Below, one piece after another: positions 44,812 through 59,800 of a DNA stretch of 64,000 bases. Under the pieces are notes generated by a model that saw only the letters and a list, made by a program, of their open reading frames with translations, was not told the DNA's origin and did not search any database. The translations under genes and the position numbers were made by a program. Where the stretch lies: positions 36,100,994-36,164,993 of the forward strand of contig OZ026515.1 in the NCBI GenBank assembly GCA_964019695.1, given 5' to 3'. The DNA is from Loripinus fragilis (Eukaryota; Mollusca; Bivalvia; Lucinida; Lucinidae). How positions within the stretch are numbered: the first letter of the stretch is position 1; each line of letters starts with the position of its first letter.

Positions 44812-47800
44812 GTAAGTATAAATTCAGTAGCAGGCCCCTGCATTTGAGGTTGCGGTGGAGGTAGTGGTGTGTGTAGGGGGAGGGGAACATATACATGTAG
44901 TGGGCTGAAATTGTATGAAGATATCAATTTTTAGTGCACGTTGCTAGTTGACCCCTTATGACCCATGCCAATTCATGTCGTCAGCCTTTCACGACCAATA
45001 GCATGTCAACTACACACGTTTATAAGTAATTAATGAAACTATTCGACAGAACGATCATTTTTGATAAGTAATTGATGCTTCCACAACAATCAGCAACGTT
45101 TCTAAAAACTATATGACACAAATAATAGCCAAGGGGGTCGGAAATTTGTATGTCGCCAGTCGTAAATTCCATCTGAACTGCATATTTTAATACACATTCA
45201 ACATGAATATGGAAAAAAATGAAGTATTTGGCGCTGTGCTGTAGGGAAGACAATAAAATAGTTTATTTCTTTAGTTTTTTGTTTTGTTCTTACATAATTT
45301 GTTTTGTCACCAAATCCAATTAATTTACGAGTCCAAACAATAAACCCAATCATCACATATCAAATACATTAGAAATAACTTAAAATTGTCTTTAGAAGAT
45401 GTGTTATATGTCATATAAACTAATAATCGACTATTTAATTTAATGCTCTTAATAGTAAAAATATGAAAGAAGCCGCTTTTCATACTTTTAAAATGGCAAA
45501 TAAGCTTTATAATTTACGAGACCTTTGCTTTTGAGCTGATAATGTTTCAATAGAACAACACAGAGTAGATATGATGTTCAGAAATTACAAGTGCTAGATT
45601 GTTCTTTACGTTTAAACGTAAATTTAAGTATAAAGTTTGATAGCACAAAGTAAGTAAGGGTGCAAAGATCAGGAATCGATACAACCAAGTACCGCACCTG
45701 ACCCAGGATACCAATGGGAAAGTGTCCAATTCACAGTTAGATACCACAAACGAGAGCCAAGAGGTCAGCCCTTTCCCAGCAGGTGACCACAAAGCACATT
45801 TAAACAGATGCGCACAAAGACATAGCAAACACAAGACAGAAAAGAACATAAAAGATCCACAAAAGAAGCACCGCCTTTGAACGGTCAGTAAACTATTTTA
45901 CTGGAGGGCTTAACCCGGTTTAACGGCGCCAACCTCACCCTTAGTTCAGATGTGAATCAAGACACATACAATGTAGATATTTGGTTTGCATGAATGGCCC
46001 CTTACGGACAATCCCTATCAGCAATGCTTGGTAAACGTATAGATATTTTTTCTGATTTATGAGACCTAACTAACGGGACAAATCCAGCAATATTTGGTTT
46101 ACATAACATCAATTATATTCGATTTTGCTAATTTTACCATATTTCGTCATTTAATACAATCCTATGTAGTCGTTTCATACGTCATTAGCAGAAAACTCAC
46201 ATATTTTGGAAAACTAGTTCGTGTGTGTGTGTCAAACTATAAATTGAGTTCACAAAAAATTATATAATTATTTGTAGATAGAGTTAATGCTTTTGCTCGT
46301 AACACTATCAGGATATGACAACCTGATAGATTTATAAGTGTGTCGTGTGAATGAAGTTCACGCTCTCTGTATGTTCTCATAAAGAAACTAACCGTCTCGT
46401 ACATTAGACACACATGTCCCGAAAATTAGAAATAAAGGATGTCTCGCAAAATTAGGCATCATTTCTAAAGATAAAAAAGCTTATAATATGTAAGTTGATC
46501 GCATTTTCTATTGAGCACTTTTCTATTTTGAAGTGTACCTGATGTCAAGAAATTCATATATTTAAATGGAAACTTTTATTGGCATTTTAATAATTTGACT
46601 GCGTATGTTCAATTCATGTATCATTTCCAGTTATGTATCAAATATAAAATTGATATTTTTTTTCATTTTCTGTAAAAATGTAGATATTGTTTTCATTTAT
46701 GTAATATGCTTTTTTCAATTTATTATTAATATAATAAACCATGACGTCATAGCCTAGTATTTGAGATAAAGCAATTCGAATCAAGATCAATAACTTTTTC
46801 TTGGTACATTGGTTATTGTAACAGGTGCAAGGATTTGTCAAGAGAAACATCAGGTCCCAAGGTTATAAAACTTTTTTCATGTTCAACTCAACTGAGAATG
46901 AAATTTATCATGCTCATAAAAGTTAAAATGCAAATAATTGTAACAGTTGCCATTTTAACATTCATTAGCATGATAAATACAACATCTGAGCATTTGAAAG
47001 CAAGAAAGTCTTTATTTTTTAGCATTTTAGTTTTTACAAGCAGTTGAAATTTCATGCTCAGTTGAGTTGAGCATGAAAATAGTTTTATAACATTGCGGCC
47101 AGATTGCAGTGAAATTATAAAAGAAACGTCTGGTATATATTTTACTGCAATCTGATCGTCAATAACCAAAGTATCATAATTGAGGTTTTGGTCTGGTTTC
47201 TTATGTGCATTTTCTCAGTCAGGGGCAATGACTCGCCTTTGAAAGAATGACCATGTGAATAAGTAACGTTTAATTTTGCTTTTGATCTTATGCGTTTCAG
47301 AATAGTTTAAATGTTATTAAGAATATAGCTTTTTAAGCTATTGAGCGTTTACCTATTTTACTGGCCTACTTTTTCATACTAGACCATGTTTAAATCATAC
47401 TCAGTTGTAGTAATACTGGTTAAAATTATCATTGCACTTGATATGCCAATTCAATATACCCATGGGCGGATCCAGGGGTGGGGGAGGCACAGGTCCGGAC
47501 CCCCGGAAATTCACAGGTGGATATAGGTTTTCTTAGATATTCTGTTACGGACCCCCTCGACAACGGACGTCCTTCGAGAAGCAATTAGGCCCCAGGGGTC
47601 CAACCTGGGACCTAAATGCTTCTCGAAGGAGGTCCGTTGTGAAATACGTTGATTACTAAAAGACGAAATTTTCTGGATCTGCACATGATAAGTTATAAGT
47701 TGTAGATGATATTGATAACCAATATTCAAGTTATAAGGCATTAGGTGTGTATTGTAAGAGTTATGGTTATTGGTGTCACTAGTGACCTTATTCCTAATGA

Positions 47801-50800
47801 GAATCCCATTGCATGAAGGTATATATGCAAATTTGCAATACAAATGTTTAAACATAGTTGACACCATTATGGGTAGCATAATTTTCGTCCAGTTCTCTGC
47901 TTCTGCATTACTATTTTTCAATGCCTATACTAATTTGGACTTTTCCAGTACATTTCAAATATTTCTGCTAATTTGCAATAAAAAAATATTGCAATCTGAC
48001 ATTTTACAGCAATTTTTCAACACCTGATATCGTTTATGAAGATATGGAGCCAATATTTGAGAGACAAAATATCTCCATAGCAACAGCTGTTGACATCATA
48101 CATACTGATGATGACGTAAATATATACCCTGTACATGTATATGTATCAGGGGCTATTATTTTTTGGGGAAATTATCTTAATTGGACAGTACAGACCGTCG
48201 TTTCAGACAATATATTTGGTAAATTTCTTGTTAAGCTGATCTGGTAACTCAGCCATGGCCAGTAAATGTACGCTAAACGTAAGTATAAGCAGTACGATAA
48301 ATGATACCCATGTCCAATGGCGTAGACAGAATGCTGAAAAGGTTACGCACACCAAAGGGAGACTACTGTAACAAGCAGTAATGCTCTTCAATTGCGCCCC
48401 TTTACATATGGGAACTTCTCTTAAATGAACGAATTTGCTCCCAGAGGGAGCGCATTCTTTCCTTTAAGAGCAGTTCCTTATGGTATGGAAAATCACTTTT
48501 ACCACATTAGGTAACCTCCCTAAATCGCTACTATTTTTATAACGCACGCGCGTAACTGCGTAATGGGAGCTACACCAATGGTGTCCATCTCCAAATCATT
48601 CTCTGAACGTCTCCCGTTTACGGTAGTCAATGGTTCAGAATGACCCATTTTAAAATAGTATAGTCATAACACTCAATGTATTACTCATCTACTTTGACCT
48701 TGGCATTATTATGATAATGAGCATCCTACACAATCACATGAAAATATGATCAGATCATGATTCATTACTTAAACCCCGCTTAATCTATAGGTTATCAAGT
48801 AGGTGATGATATAAATTTTAGTACACTACTTTTGTGATAAGAACAGTTTGTGATTGAGTACATACAAGTGTCTCAAGAAAGCGCCCTATCAATAAACCCA
48901 CATCACCACCATCACTTTTTTAACACGCAAGCCTTGACCATTGAGTCAGTTTGGTAGTAAGGCACCGAGGTTATCAAACGTTTTCATGCATAACTCAACT
49001 GAGCATGAATTGTTTCTGCTAATAAAAGATAAAATGCCAACATTTATCAGCAACCGTTTTGAACGTTTTTATAACCAGGAAAAATACTTTATTTGTCGAC
49101 ATTTTTAGCTTTTATGAGCTTTTGGAATAACATGCTCAATTGAGTAGAGCATGAAAAGTTGTATAACTTTGGGACCAGGACTCATAACATTTTGCGGACG
49201 TTGCTCAAAAAGGCATTGTCAGCTGTAATTACACATATACATGTAGGTCGGGAATATATGTCAAACGTCTTACCTACCTAGTTATTTCATAATGAAGATG
49301 ATGAAATACTTCAAATATTTAGCATAAGAAACTACGGAACCCCCGCAACAACAGCAACGACAAAAACAACAACAATACAATCACGTGGCAATCCGTTCAC
49401 GACTTCCAATCAACGTCGAAATAGCATTGATTTAAACAGTGAATTAATATCATTACGAAATGGAGCCGACGTTGATCCAACGTTGTTTTCCATCTCGGAC
49501 TAGTGACAGTAATATGCACGACCCACGTTGAACGTATGCTAATTAGTATCAGGTGTCAGAAGGTAATGTACAGTACGGCCACTCATAAGTAGACAAAACA
49601 AAGACCTCAATGAAGGTCGAAAGTATCGCAGACTGCTCCTCTTGGAGTATTCTGCAATACTTTTGACCTGCATTAAGCGATAATTGGTCTTGAAAACCAA
49701 TTTTTGGTCTTTTTGAGAGTGGCCGTTTTACACAGGTTTTACTGTACATGTATGGAATTAGCAGAATGATTGTGATATCAGGGCTAAACATAATTACTTT
49801 AATATTGAGCTTGATGTGAGACACAGTCTTTTTACACACATAAACTTCACACTGAAATTTAGTCTATGCAAAGTAAGTAAGGGTGCAAAGATCAGGAATC
49901 GATACAATCAAGTACCACACCTGACCCAGGATACCAAAGGGAAAGTGACAAACTCACAGTTAGACACCACAAACGAGAGCCAAGGGGTCGGCCTCTCCCA
50001 TCAGGTGAGCACAAAGCATATATAAACAGACGCGCACAAATACATAGCAAACACAAGACAGAACAAACACACGAAAGATCCACAAAAGAAGTACCGCCTT
50101 GGAACGGTCAGTAAAATATTTTTATGGACGGCTTAAACAAGACATTATCTCTTAATGCATGTCAAAAGTATTGCAGACTGCTCATTCTGCAATACTTCGA
50201 CCTCCATTAAGCTACCATTTGTCATTAAGATTTTTGTTTTGTCTATTTTAGTGGCCATTTTACACATGTTTTACTGTATAGTGTTCTGGCTGCGGCCATG
50301 CCAATGTGTTATTTTACCATTTGTATAATGCAGTGATCGACGCAATGGGGAAACCTGCAAGCGGTCTTCTGGAAGGTCATTTTACCTGGCTTGGTTCTTA
50401 TGATGAATGTATTCAGATACAAGCTATCATAAACGACACTGAGCCAATAAAGGGACAATACTGCAGCGCTGTGTTTGGTCAGCAACAGGTGACTATTGCA
50501 TTAACCCTTTAGGCACTCAGGACTCTTCCTTCTGGTTTGCCCCACCCTGTAGATCACATATTTCATATTGACTTTTATAGAGAACACATTAATCTTCTTC
50601 TCTGAAACCACTACGCATAATATAGAGCCCTAATATTTGATATGTAGCATCATCTTTATCTTAAAATCAGCTTTTTCGAAAAAAAAATGTCATGAATAGC
50701 ATTACTATAGTAGCAAGATCCAGATCGATGAGGCCTAATATTTTGTAGGGACCAATCTGGTTCCCAGCTGTTTGCAAAGGTTATCAAGAGAGAAGACAAT

Positions 50801-53800
50801 AGCATGCAAAGATTATACAATATTGTCAGACATTTCCGGGCTGATTTGAATTATAAACATCAGTACACATGATTCATTGGTGAACCTATTCCAAGATTGC
50901 TCGAATTATACAGACCTGTCATAAATGGCAACCAGGCTCATTTGTGTATCTGTTCATTTGTTTTTCTGTGAGCTACTAACTTTGTCCGCTCAACTATTAA
51001 TCTGATTTGAATCGTTCTTGGTTAAAATGATAATTTTCATTGAGGTTCTTAATCGTGTTACTTTAGTCAACATAATGGGAACCTTTCCATGAAAATTCAT
51101 AGTGAAACTACTGATCCATCAATTTTTTGCATTTTGGGAGGAGCTATACTCCCCATGGCATTATACTGTATTTGGTAATTTTCGCGAATTTTTTATTTAC
51201 ACGAATAGCGTTCAAAGACAATTAGCGACGTTTACAATTCGGGACAAGGGCATGCGATATCTATATCAGTAAACGCCAGAGCGATTTCGCCAATGTTACG
51301 CGTGGATTTTATTTTTACGAAAGTTCGCACATGCGAAGTTTCGCGAAAATAAAACCTCGCGAAATTTTCCGAATTTGTAGTAAACGGTCATTCTCATGTG
51401 AGGGCCCCAGGCAGGGCCCTCTTGTTTGTTTATCTGGACCTGTGTTTCAGCAAACAGCGACGCCGTCGGCTGTCATTACCATAGGAGTGTGTGTACCCAG
51501 TAGCTGTACCCCAAACGATACTGCAGCCCTTTTAAACACGTGTAAGTCAGACATATCCAACAATTGCTGACATTTTATAAGCAGGGCATAGCTTGCCTAA
51601 AATTCAGTGTACGCAATTGTGGGAACATGGTTAATGGTTTTATGAATACAATTCCAAAAAGGGAGTATTTACATAGCGGCGTAAACCCAGATGAAACGCC
51701 GCAAACGCGGCGTCCCATCAGGGTCTGCACTATTTGCCATTTTAAGCACATTCTTGGCTACGCTGGACAAAATTAATACTACATCTTACATGAATCAGCA
51801 TCTCTTTCACTCCTTAATGGGTGCTAAAACTCTTAAAGGGGGTCTTAGAGCAGATGATGCCATCATATATAACTCCTACCAAAATAGGAATTAGACACAT
51901 TAGAATTGCTTTTGCACTCATATTTGAATATGTATCATTAAAACGCCTTCAGAACTGGGATAGAATACTCCCATATTTATGTTTCAAATGTGTACGCAAT
52001 TGGGGTTTTGCGTTTATGGTATAGCTACACCCATTATTAGCAGGATAAATGCAGCATATGAGGGTTTTAAAGCAATGATAGTCTTTATTTATTGCCATTT
52101 GACCTTTTATGAGCAAAACATTTTCATGCTCAGCTGAGTTGTGCATGAAAAACGTTTTATAAACAATAATTGTCCAGCATGTGAAAAAAAGTTCCTAAAT
52201 ATTGAGTTTTAAAGGTTGAAATGAAATGTTTTTCATTTGTACATGTAGCATCTATTACATGATTCTCTGTGTGTACAAGCAGAGCCCTGTTTATTATGAG
52301 GTATAATTCGTTTCTTGTTTACTGTCGTGAGTTGGCTCCTGGTACCGTTAGTTTAACAGGTGACTGGGCCCAGGGCGACGACAGTATACATGATTCGCAC
52401 TATATTCGTTATACTATTGAATCGAATTAGCTCCTGATTTCTGTTAAGATATAAATTGAAGAATGTCTTTATACCGTTGATTGTTTCATAGTCTCAATTT
52501 GGTCAGTCCATCAGATTATTCTACTTATCTTATGAGGCTAATGTTTGGTCTGAAACTTCATCTTCGCCCATTCTTTATGCATGTGAGCAATGAATGCTCT
52601 GCCAAGACTGTGCGCATGCGCAGGGTTACCTGAGCATTCTCTGATAACGATATAAATACCAAATGCGCATGCGCTAGCACTTTTGTTTTGTAATTGTAGT
52701 GCTCAGTTTACTGCCTGCCAACATATCAATTCCTGATCCAACGGTGAAATGTCAGAAAACCGACTTAGAACTTGACGCTAGAGCCATTGTCACGATGTAA
52801 GTACATTTCCTTATAATAAAAAGTATTTAGTCTCGACAAAAAATATGTTTCCTATCGTAAGCTAACAAAGAGCTTATTTAGGGAAAAATGATAAGAAATT
52901 TAAAAAAAATCTAATACTTTGTAAAAGGTTATTGCGATTAAACCTGGCACCCTTGCATGCGAACAATAAAGGCGAAACATAGCCTGCGCATCCGTACAGT
53001 CTGATCAGCGCCGTTGTTATTCGCTCTCTGGTTAGTGAAATATTTAAGCTGCAGGAGTCAATTAGCCCTTCTATGTAGCTGAGCAGACACGTTCGAGTTT
53101 TACTTGGTCGGAAACCCCGAATGCCTGATTTGTTTTGTATCCAATCCCCTTCAAACAAAAACGAAAACAAATAACAAAGAAAAACAACAACATAGCAACA
53201 ACAACAACACAGAAACCAGCAGTGAAAATTAAAAAAAATCAAGTGAGACATTTGTAAGAATGTAGGCTACCAGACATAAATATTTTCATTTATAAATAGT
53301 TATTTCATTTTTCCTAACTATAAAAACGCCTCTAATTTATATGCTAAAACCAAGTTCTAATCGGTCACTTTTCAAACTCATTATTCCTGATCAAACGCTA
53401 ATAGAATTGAAATGTTTTTGCATATATGTGTGCATTTTAATGGGCAAACGTTTAGCAGTGTTTTTGAACAGTTTACTTTTACTTCAAAGTTTTTTGGGGT
53501 TAAAAAATGCAAAAATCTACATTTTTTTAAAGACAAAATGGTTTTGAGAGTAGTTTTTTTATAAAATTGACATTTAGGTGGTTACAAACTGGTCCGCCCG
53601 ACTTGAAAAACACCAAACAATTGAAATTTTGCTTATGGTGGAATTTTTGACGCATTTTAAAAATGTTGCATTTTTCAAAATTTTTCGAGAATTTTGAAAT
53701 CCACCAGTATTTCTGGTAAAATTGTTAGATGCACTTAATTCTATTTGAACACTGTAGGCCAAATACAGTAGAACTTGATTAGTCCAATTTTGGCGATCAT

Positions 53801-56800
53801 TGAATCGCGACTTCTGTACACTTCCGTAGAAAAAGTGTGACTTTTTTTGAAATGAGGGTACCTTTTCTCTAACTTCGTCCGTGCAAGAAGTACACGTCAT
53901 TTTTAAATGAAATAACTTGCAGAGTCTCGACAAAGTATTGCTTCACTTAAAAAAAACATGAATTTTGTATACCCTTTGTATTACTTTCTGAACTAGCGTA
54001 AAATGTAAGATGACCGATTAGCAGTTGGTTTTAGTATACTTTTTCTGTATTTTAGAGTAATCTGTTCCATATTTGCACTAGTGATGGCTGCTGGAACGGC
54101 CTATGATGTTGTTCTAACCAACTGGCTTATACCGAGAAAAAAGAGCCTTAAACAGTATCAGGTATTGGTTCGATGAATTATTCTATTTATCTTAAATATA
54201 AATGTTTGGATGGGCATTAGTACTTTGATGGACACATGTTACACGTTTTTAGACTATAAGGAGCAGATATAATTTTCTAAGCAATAACATCTGGCCCCGA
54301 GGTTATGCAAATTTTTCATGCACAGCTCAGCTGAGCACGAAATTTCAAATGCTCATAAACACTAAAATACCAACAAATAAAGAAGTTTCTTATTTAAGTC
54401 TCTCAAATGTTGTATTTATCATGCTAATAAATGTTAAAATGCCAACACTTGTTGGCATTTTAACATTTATGAACAGGATAAATTTCGCGCTCAGCTGAGT
54501 TGAATATGAAAAAAAGTTTTACAACCTTGGGGCTTTGTAGGTCTCGAGTTTGGTACTGTGCAGATGTTTAACGTACCGGAATAAATCATGTGTGATTGCT
54601 ATTATTGCATAAAGCCATTTTGTTGATTGAACACTTTTTATAGAAAAAAAAGCTTCGAAAAGTTCAATTTTTGTAAATTTATAAAATTCTATAATAGCGA
54701 GTGTACGTTTTTTACCCCCCCCCCACCTCCCCCGCAAGTTCCAGAGCGAAGACACGTCATCCTGACGTCACTAAATTATGTTCACTTTTATGTTATTATT
54801 TTGTAGTGCCCAAGAAGGCATATACCATTCATACGTACAGTAAAAAAGACGTACATTAACAGCACGTGTTTTGCCTTGTTAATACATGGGTATGTGTTAC
54901 ATGGGTATGTGTCGGTTAAAACATGACTGTTAATAGCGTGCGGCATGGCTTTTTATGCAATATTATAAATGCAGTTTAATGATGATCATACAGACAACAA
55001 TGTCTCAGTATCAAAGATCGGAGCATATTATACAATTATTGACTAATGAGGCATTGGATAAGATGTGATATCGACCAGATAATACCAATATTGACCGAGG
55101 CGAAGCCGAGGTCAATATTGGTATTCTCTGGTCGATATCACATCATATCCAATGCCTCATTAGTCAATAACTGTTTTATTATATAACATTTAGAGAAAGA
55201 TGTACAGGTATTATTGCACCTGGAAAAAATACTGAACTTATATACACGTTTTGGGACAGACAAGCATTTAGAAGAAACAATGCAACCCTAAATAAGACCA
55301 CCCTTTTACTATTGCATATATGTTGTGCATGAGTGTCATCATTCAACATTTACAAACAAGAATTCTAACACACTTCGCATGTAGAGCCAATGATAAAATA
55401 AGTGTGATATGCCAAACAATAATTCACAGCTTTGAAAGCGCAGGGAAAATGTGTGATAGCTGACGTCATTTGTTACTGGTAAATGACGTCATTGATGGCG
55501 TTAGACGGTGTAACTGCGTTTTTACGCTTGAAAGACGTTACAAATACATGTAAACGTATGCGACGTGGTCTAAGTATTGGCGGGAGTTCTTCAGTGCAAA
55601 GGCGGAAAGTTGGAAGAAGCTGAAGACTTCAAATTTGTTTTCGCCGGTTATTGTGCATTAAAATCGAAATAGATCAGCTTCAGTGCGTGATTTGTTGCGT
55701 TCTCAACATCTTCGATATGAATATTAGCCACGCTTTAGAAAAGCAGAACCAGAACGGAAAAAACAGCAAGGAGTCTAATTTTAGTAACTAATATACACTG
55801 GCAAGCGCGCGCAAGCCAGTGAATATGACAATATATTGACTGGCCACGTGAGCGCTCTAAGCCAATGAAATTCAGTCTTTTTTCTTAGTTATATAATAAT
55901 GTTAATTAATGACTGTACACGTGTACGTTGATACGTTAATACCACGAAAACTGGGACAACCAGCATACCAAATATTCACTGAGACAAAATTATTCCATTT
56001 TAATAGGATATTTAAAAACTTGGGCGGGGGTGGGGATCGAGGGAATCCCCTGTACCCTCTCTGGATCCGCCACTGTATATGTGTCCAGCATCATTAAATG
56101 TCGTGATTGATCCTTATACTGTTTCTTCTATCAGGCACTACAGGATGAATGCCAGGAAATAACAGCTAGTGGTGGGGCACGACAGTATGGTGCCACCGAT
56201 CACGTAACTACATACGATGCCAACGGAAAGGTGGTGCTTGATCCATATGTATCTAAAGTTGACATTAAAATAAAAGAGGACACAACACACACTCCAAAAG
56301 AAGAAAAGCAAGGTATGAATGAACTACTGTTTGGCTTAGTGGAGTTTTCATAGAGGATCTTACATGAGTGCTCATGTTTTATTGAATTTATTAAACAAGT
56401 TGGGGAAAAGAGATAAAATGCGAGGCTTGCCGAGCATTTTATCTTTTTTCGCAACGAGTTTAATAAATTCAATAATACAAGAGCACGAATGTTAGATTCT
56501 ATTTATCATATGACAAATACTTTGAAATCTCATTTCTGGCGTAAAAACGTTATGATTTTGTCATCATGTACGCAACGTTGTAATGGACGTCATAACGTTT
56601 CCCGAAAATCGATAAACCACTAGTGGTTTACAGATTTTATTGCATGGCGTTATTTCACCCCCAGACGCGACGTCATATGATAAATCTAGATCTCGAACCC
56701 AGTATAAACGGACTGTTCACTGACGGAAATAAAAAGTTATCTTGTTGTGGCTTTACATGTATTTTAGCGCTATTTCAAAGTACTACAGCCAATGAAAATA

Positions 56801-59800
56801 ATTCTGAACATACACGAGATTATAAGAAGTTATTCCCGGTTATTCCCGGTATGCGAAGTTGAAATATTACAAGTTACAGTAAATACAATTGAAGTTCTAT
56901 CATCTTTATAGGTTGTTTTCTGACGATTTTCGGCTAAAAGTGCCAACATAGCTACAAAGGATACATGTACCTTAGTTTCTTGCCGATGTTCATAAAGTCG
57001 GATAAGCTTTCAATAAATATAACAATACAGTGATATAAAGACAGTATATTGAACCATTGCTCTTTGAAGAAAAATCACAGATATGCAGAAAATAATGAAG
57101 CTATGATTGTTTAATCTTTAAAATACTCAGCCTCGTCCGGGTAAACTGGGTCCGAGCCTACATTGACAGAACAAAGTTTGAAATTACCCAAACATGACTT
57201 GAAAAGTATTATCACTGAATGATTTTGTTCTCATTTTTAAGTTGTTTTTCCGAGACAAAACATGTTGTATGTTTTCTAAGACTTTTCCTTTTCCAAAAAC
57301 GGCTATCCATGCTAGTGTGTTAGCAACCCATACAATTCTTAGCATCTTCTTATACATACAAAAATTTGCACTCATTATGTCGAATCGGATTATAAAAACG
57401 TTCAGTTATTTTTAGTTATAAACCGTACTTTTATAGGGACAATTTTTATGCCAATGGAATAATAGGATTTTCTATATGCGCGGATCCAGAAAGTTTCGTC
57501 AGGATGTCCACCTTTTTCCACATTTATTCATGCGCGGATCCAGAGGTGGACAGGGGTTCGGACCCCCCCCCCCCCCCTGAAAAATCACAAAAATAAAGGG
57601 TTTCTTAGCAATACTGGTCTGGATCCCCTGAAAAACCACAAAGCTACCAAGCCAGCATTCAATGTTGGGCCATCATCGCCCCCGCCAGCGAAAGGCCGAT
57701 AATGGCCCGCTTTCAGTACTATTTCGGATCCTCTCTCCATCTCTCCACTAATCGAAAAAAACGCTGGCAAAGTTGGACACCCTCTGAAAAACTTTCTGGA
57801 TCTGCGCATGTGTTTTATTCATCAAATTATTTTCCAGAGGGTAGTAGGGGATCTAATTTGCTTCACTATGGGAGCCCGTACCAGTATTCCTAAGACAACC
57901 CAGTAAACAACTAAAAGTGGGCAATCATCGGCCCGCCAGCGCAACGCCGTTTAAATGGCGGACTGATGATGACCCATCATTGAATGCAGGCTGGGTAGCT
58001 TGTGATTTCTCAGGGGCTCCGGACCGGATTTTCCAAGGCGGGGGACCGTAGTCCCCCACCCTCTGGATCTGCGCATGGTATGTTTGTTCTTTAGTTGGTT
58101 AATTAAAATCTTGGTTACCAGGCAATCTTGAATCTTACATTAGTCGCAAATGCTGAGGACGTAATCAGAGCCGCAACATGAGATTTTCAACAAAGTTGCA
58201 TTTTGATAAGAGTAGACTCATATGAGCCTGTGTAACCTCCTTTTAAACTTAGAAACTTCAAATGCTGTTCAGTCATTAGCTTAACTGTCATAGAATATTC
58301 AAACGACCAGCAAAGGCTCTGATTAGTCTGTGTGTATGCGTAAGTTGGTCTGAACTTTTGCAGGTCGCACATACCACATTGTTGGAAATCTTATGTTGCG
58401 GCTCAAGTATTTTCTCATGACGTGACTCAAATAATACCTACAAGTGAGTTGTATACTTATTGTTTTTTTTAGTAAGACTTTCGATAATAATTTTTTTATT
58501 TTTTTATTCATTATACAATGTACACGGATTTTAGGTACACTGGAAAAGGTCCTCCTGTCATTTTCTGTTTATACAAACGCAGCGAAGATTCTCAACACAA
58601 ATCAACCTTCTGGTACCTTAACTGCTGTCAATGGAATCAGATTCATTAGTATGACTTGGGTCATATTGGGCCATGGCTATGGATTTGGACTCAGCGCTTC
58701 AGGTATGAATATAACGATGTATCACAGAGCTATTGTATGCACACTAGAATAATGTTTAGACCGACAGAAATGCATGGGGTAGCACACGAGGCCCTTGTAT
58801 TCATCACATTGTCAAGCAATGTAGGCCCACGTGAGTATGCGCATATGCACAGACTCAAAAGAGCCTTCGCTGCTTGCAAAAACAAAGTATAACCAAAATA
58901 TCGTGTGCTGGTTAAATAAAAGAAACTACTCCAAAATATTCGAGTGTTTTGTACTTATTAAATATTATCATTCATTGAGTGTGCACGTGCAGCTACCTAG
59001 CAGCAGGTCCCGAGCATGGAATTTCAACTGCTCACAAAACTAAAATGCTAAGATATAAAGACTTTTCTTGCATTCAAACTCTCGGATGTTGTATTTATCA
59101 TGCAAATACATGTTAAAATGCCAACAATTATGAGCATGATAGATTTTATGCACAGTTGATTAGAGCATAACATTTTTATAGCATTGGGGCTGAGGACTAG
59201 AGGACATATCTATATGTCTCGATCCACATCAGAAATAAGTATGCGGTTGGTACAGTCAAACATGTTTAAGCCCTCAAGTAATTTTCTTACTGACCCTTCA
59301 AAGGGGGTGCTTTTTTGTGGATCCATTTTGTGTTTCGTGTTTGTCTTTGTCATAGTGGTTTGTATGTTCCTTGCAGTCATGTCTCTCTTGTGTGTGATGT
59401 TTTATCGTGTTTTGTCACTTTCCCTTATGGTATCCTGGGTCAGGTATGGTACTTGATTGTATCAATTCCTGATCTTTGTCTTCTTCCTTACTTAGTCTAT
59501 TAGTACCCAAACAACGTCATGGTTCTTTAATGCAAACCTATAGGAGATGTAATTTGAGTTTCTGTAGTGCCATCAAAGGTAACAGTGATTGTTAGCTAGG
59601 ATGTCGTGATCAAAATGTGATTAAATTGCTTAAACTTTATATATGTTAAGTAATATCATGAGCTTGAAGTTAGGCCTATTGAACACCACAACTCTTTTAT
59701 AAATATATCTATAATTTTAGCATTGCCTCTTGTGGGGTTGGGGTTTGGAGTGGTAAAGTATTCGCGCAACAACATGCTGCTACCTTTTGATTTAATAAAA

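Noticed and set aside
47511..47921. 136-codon minus frame in intron 1 of the NRF-like gene
   Set aside because: The C-terminal part reads through the GGATCCAG foldback hairpin and the rest has no domain or coding-like pattern.
53574..53933. 119-codon minus frame
   Set aside because: Lies wholly inside TIR element family C; the other two copies of the family do not keep the frame.
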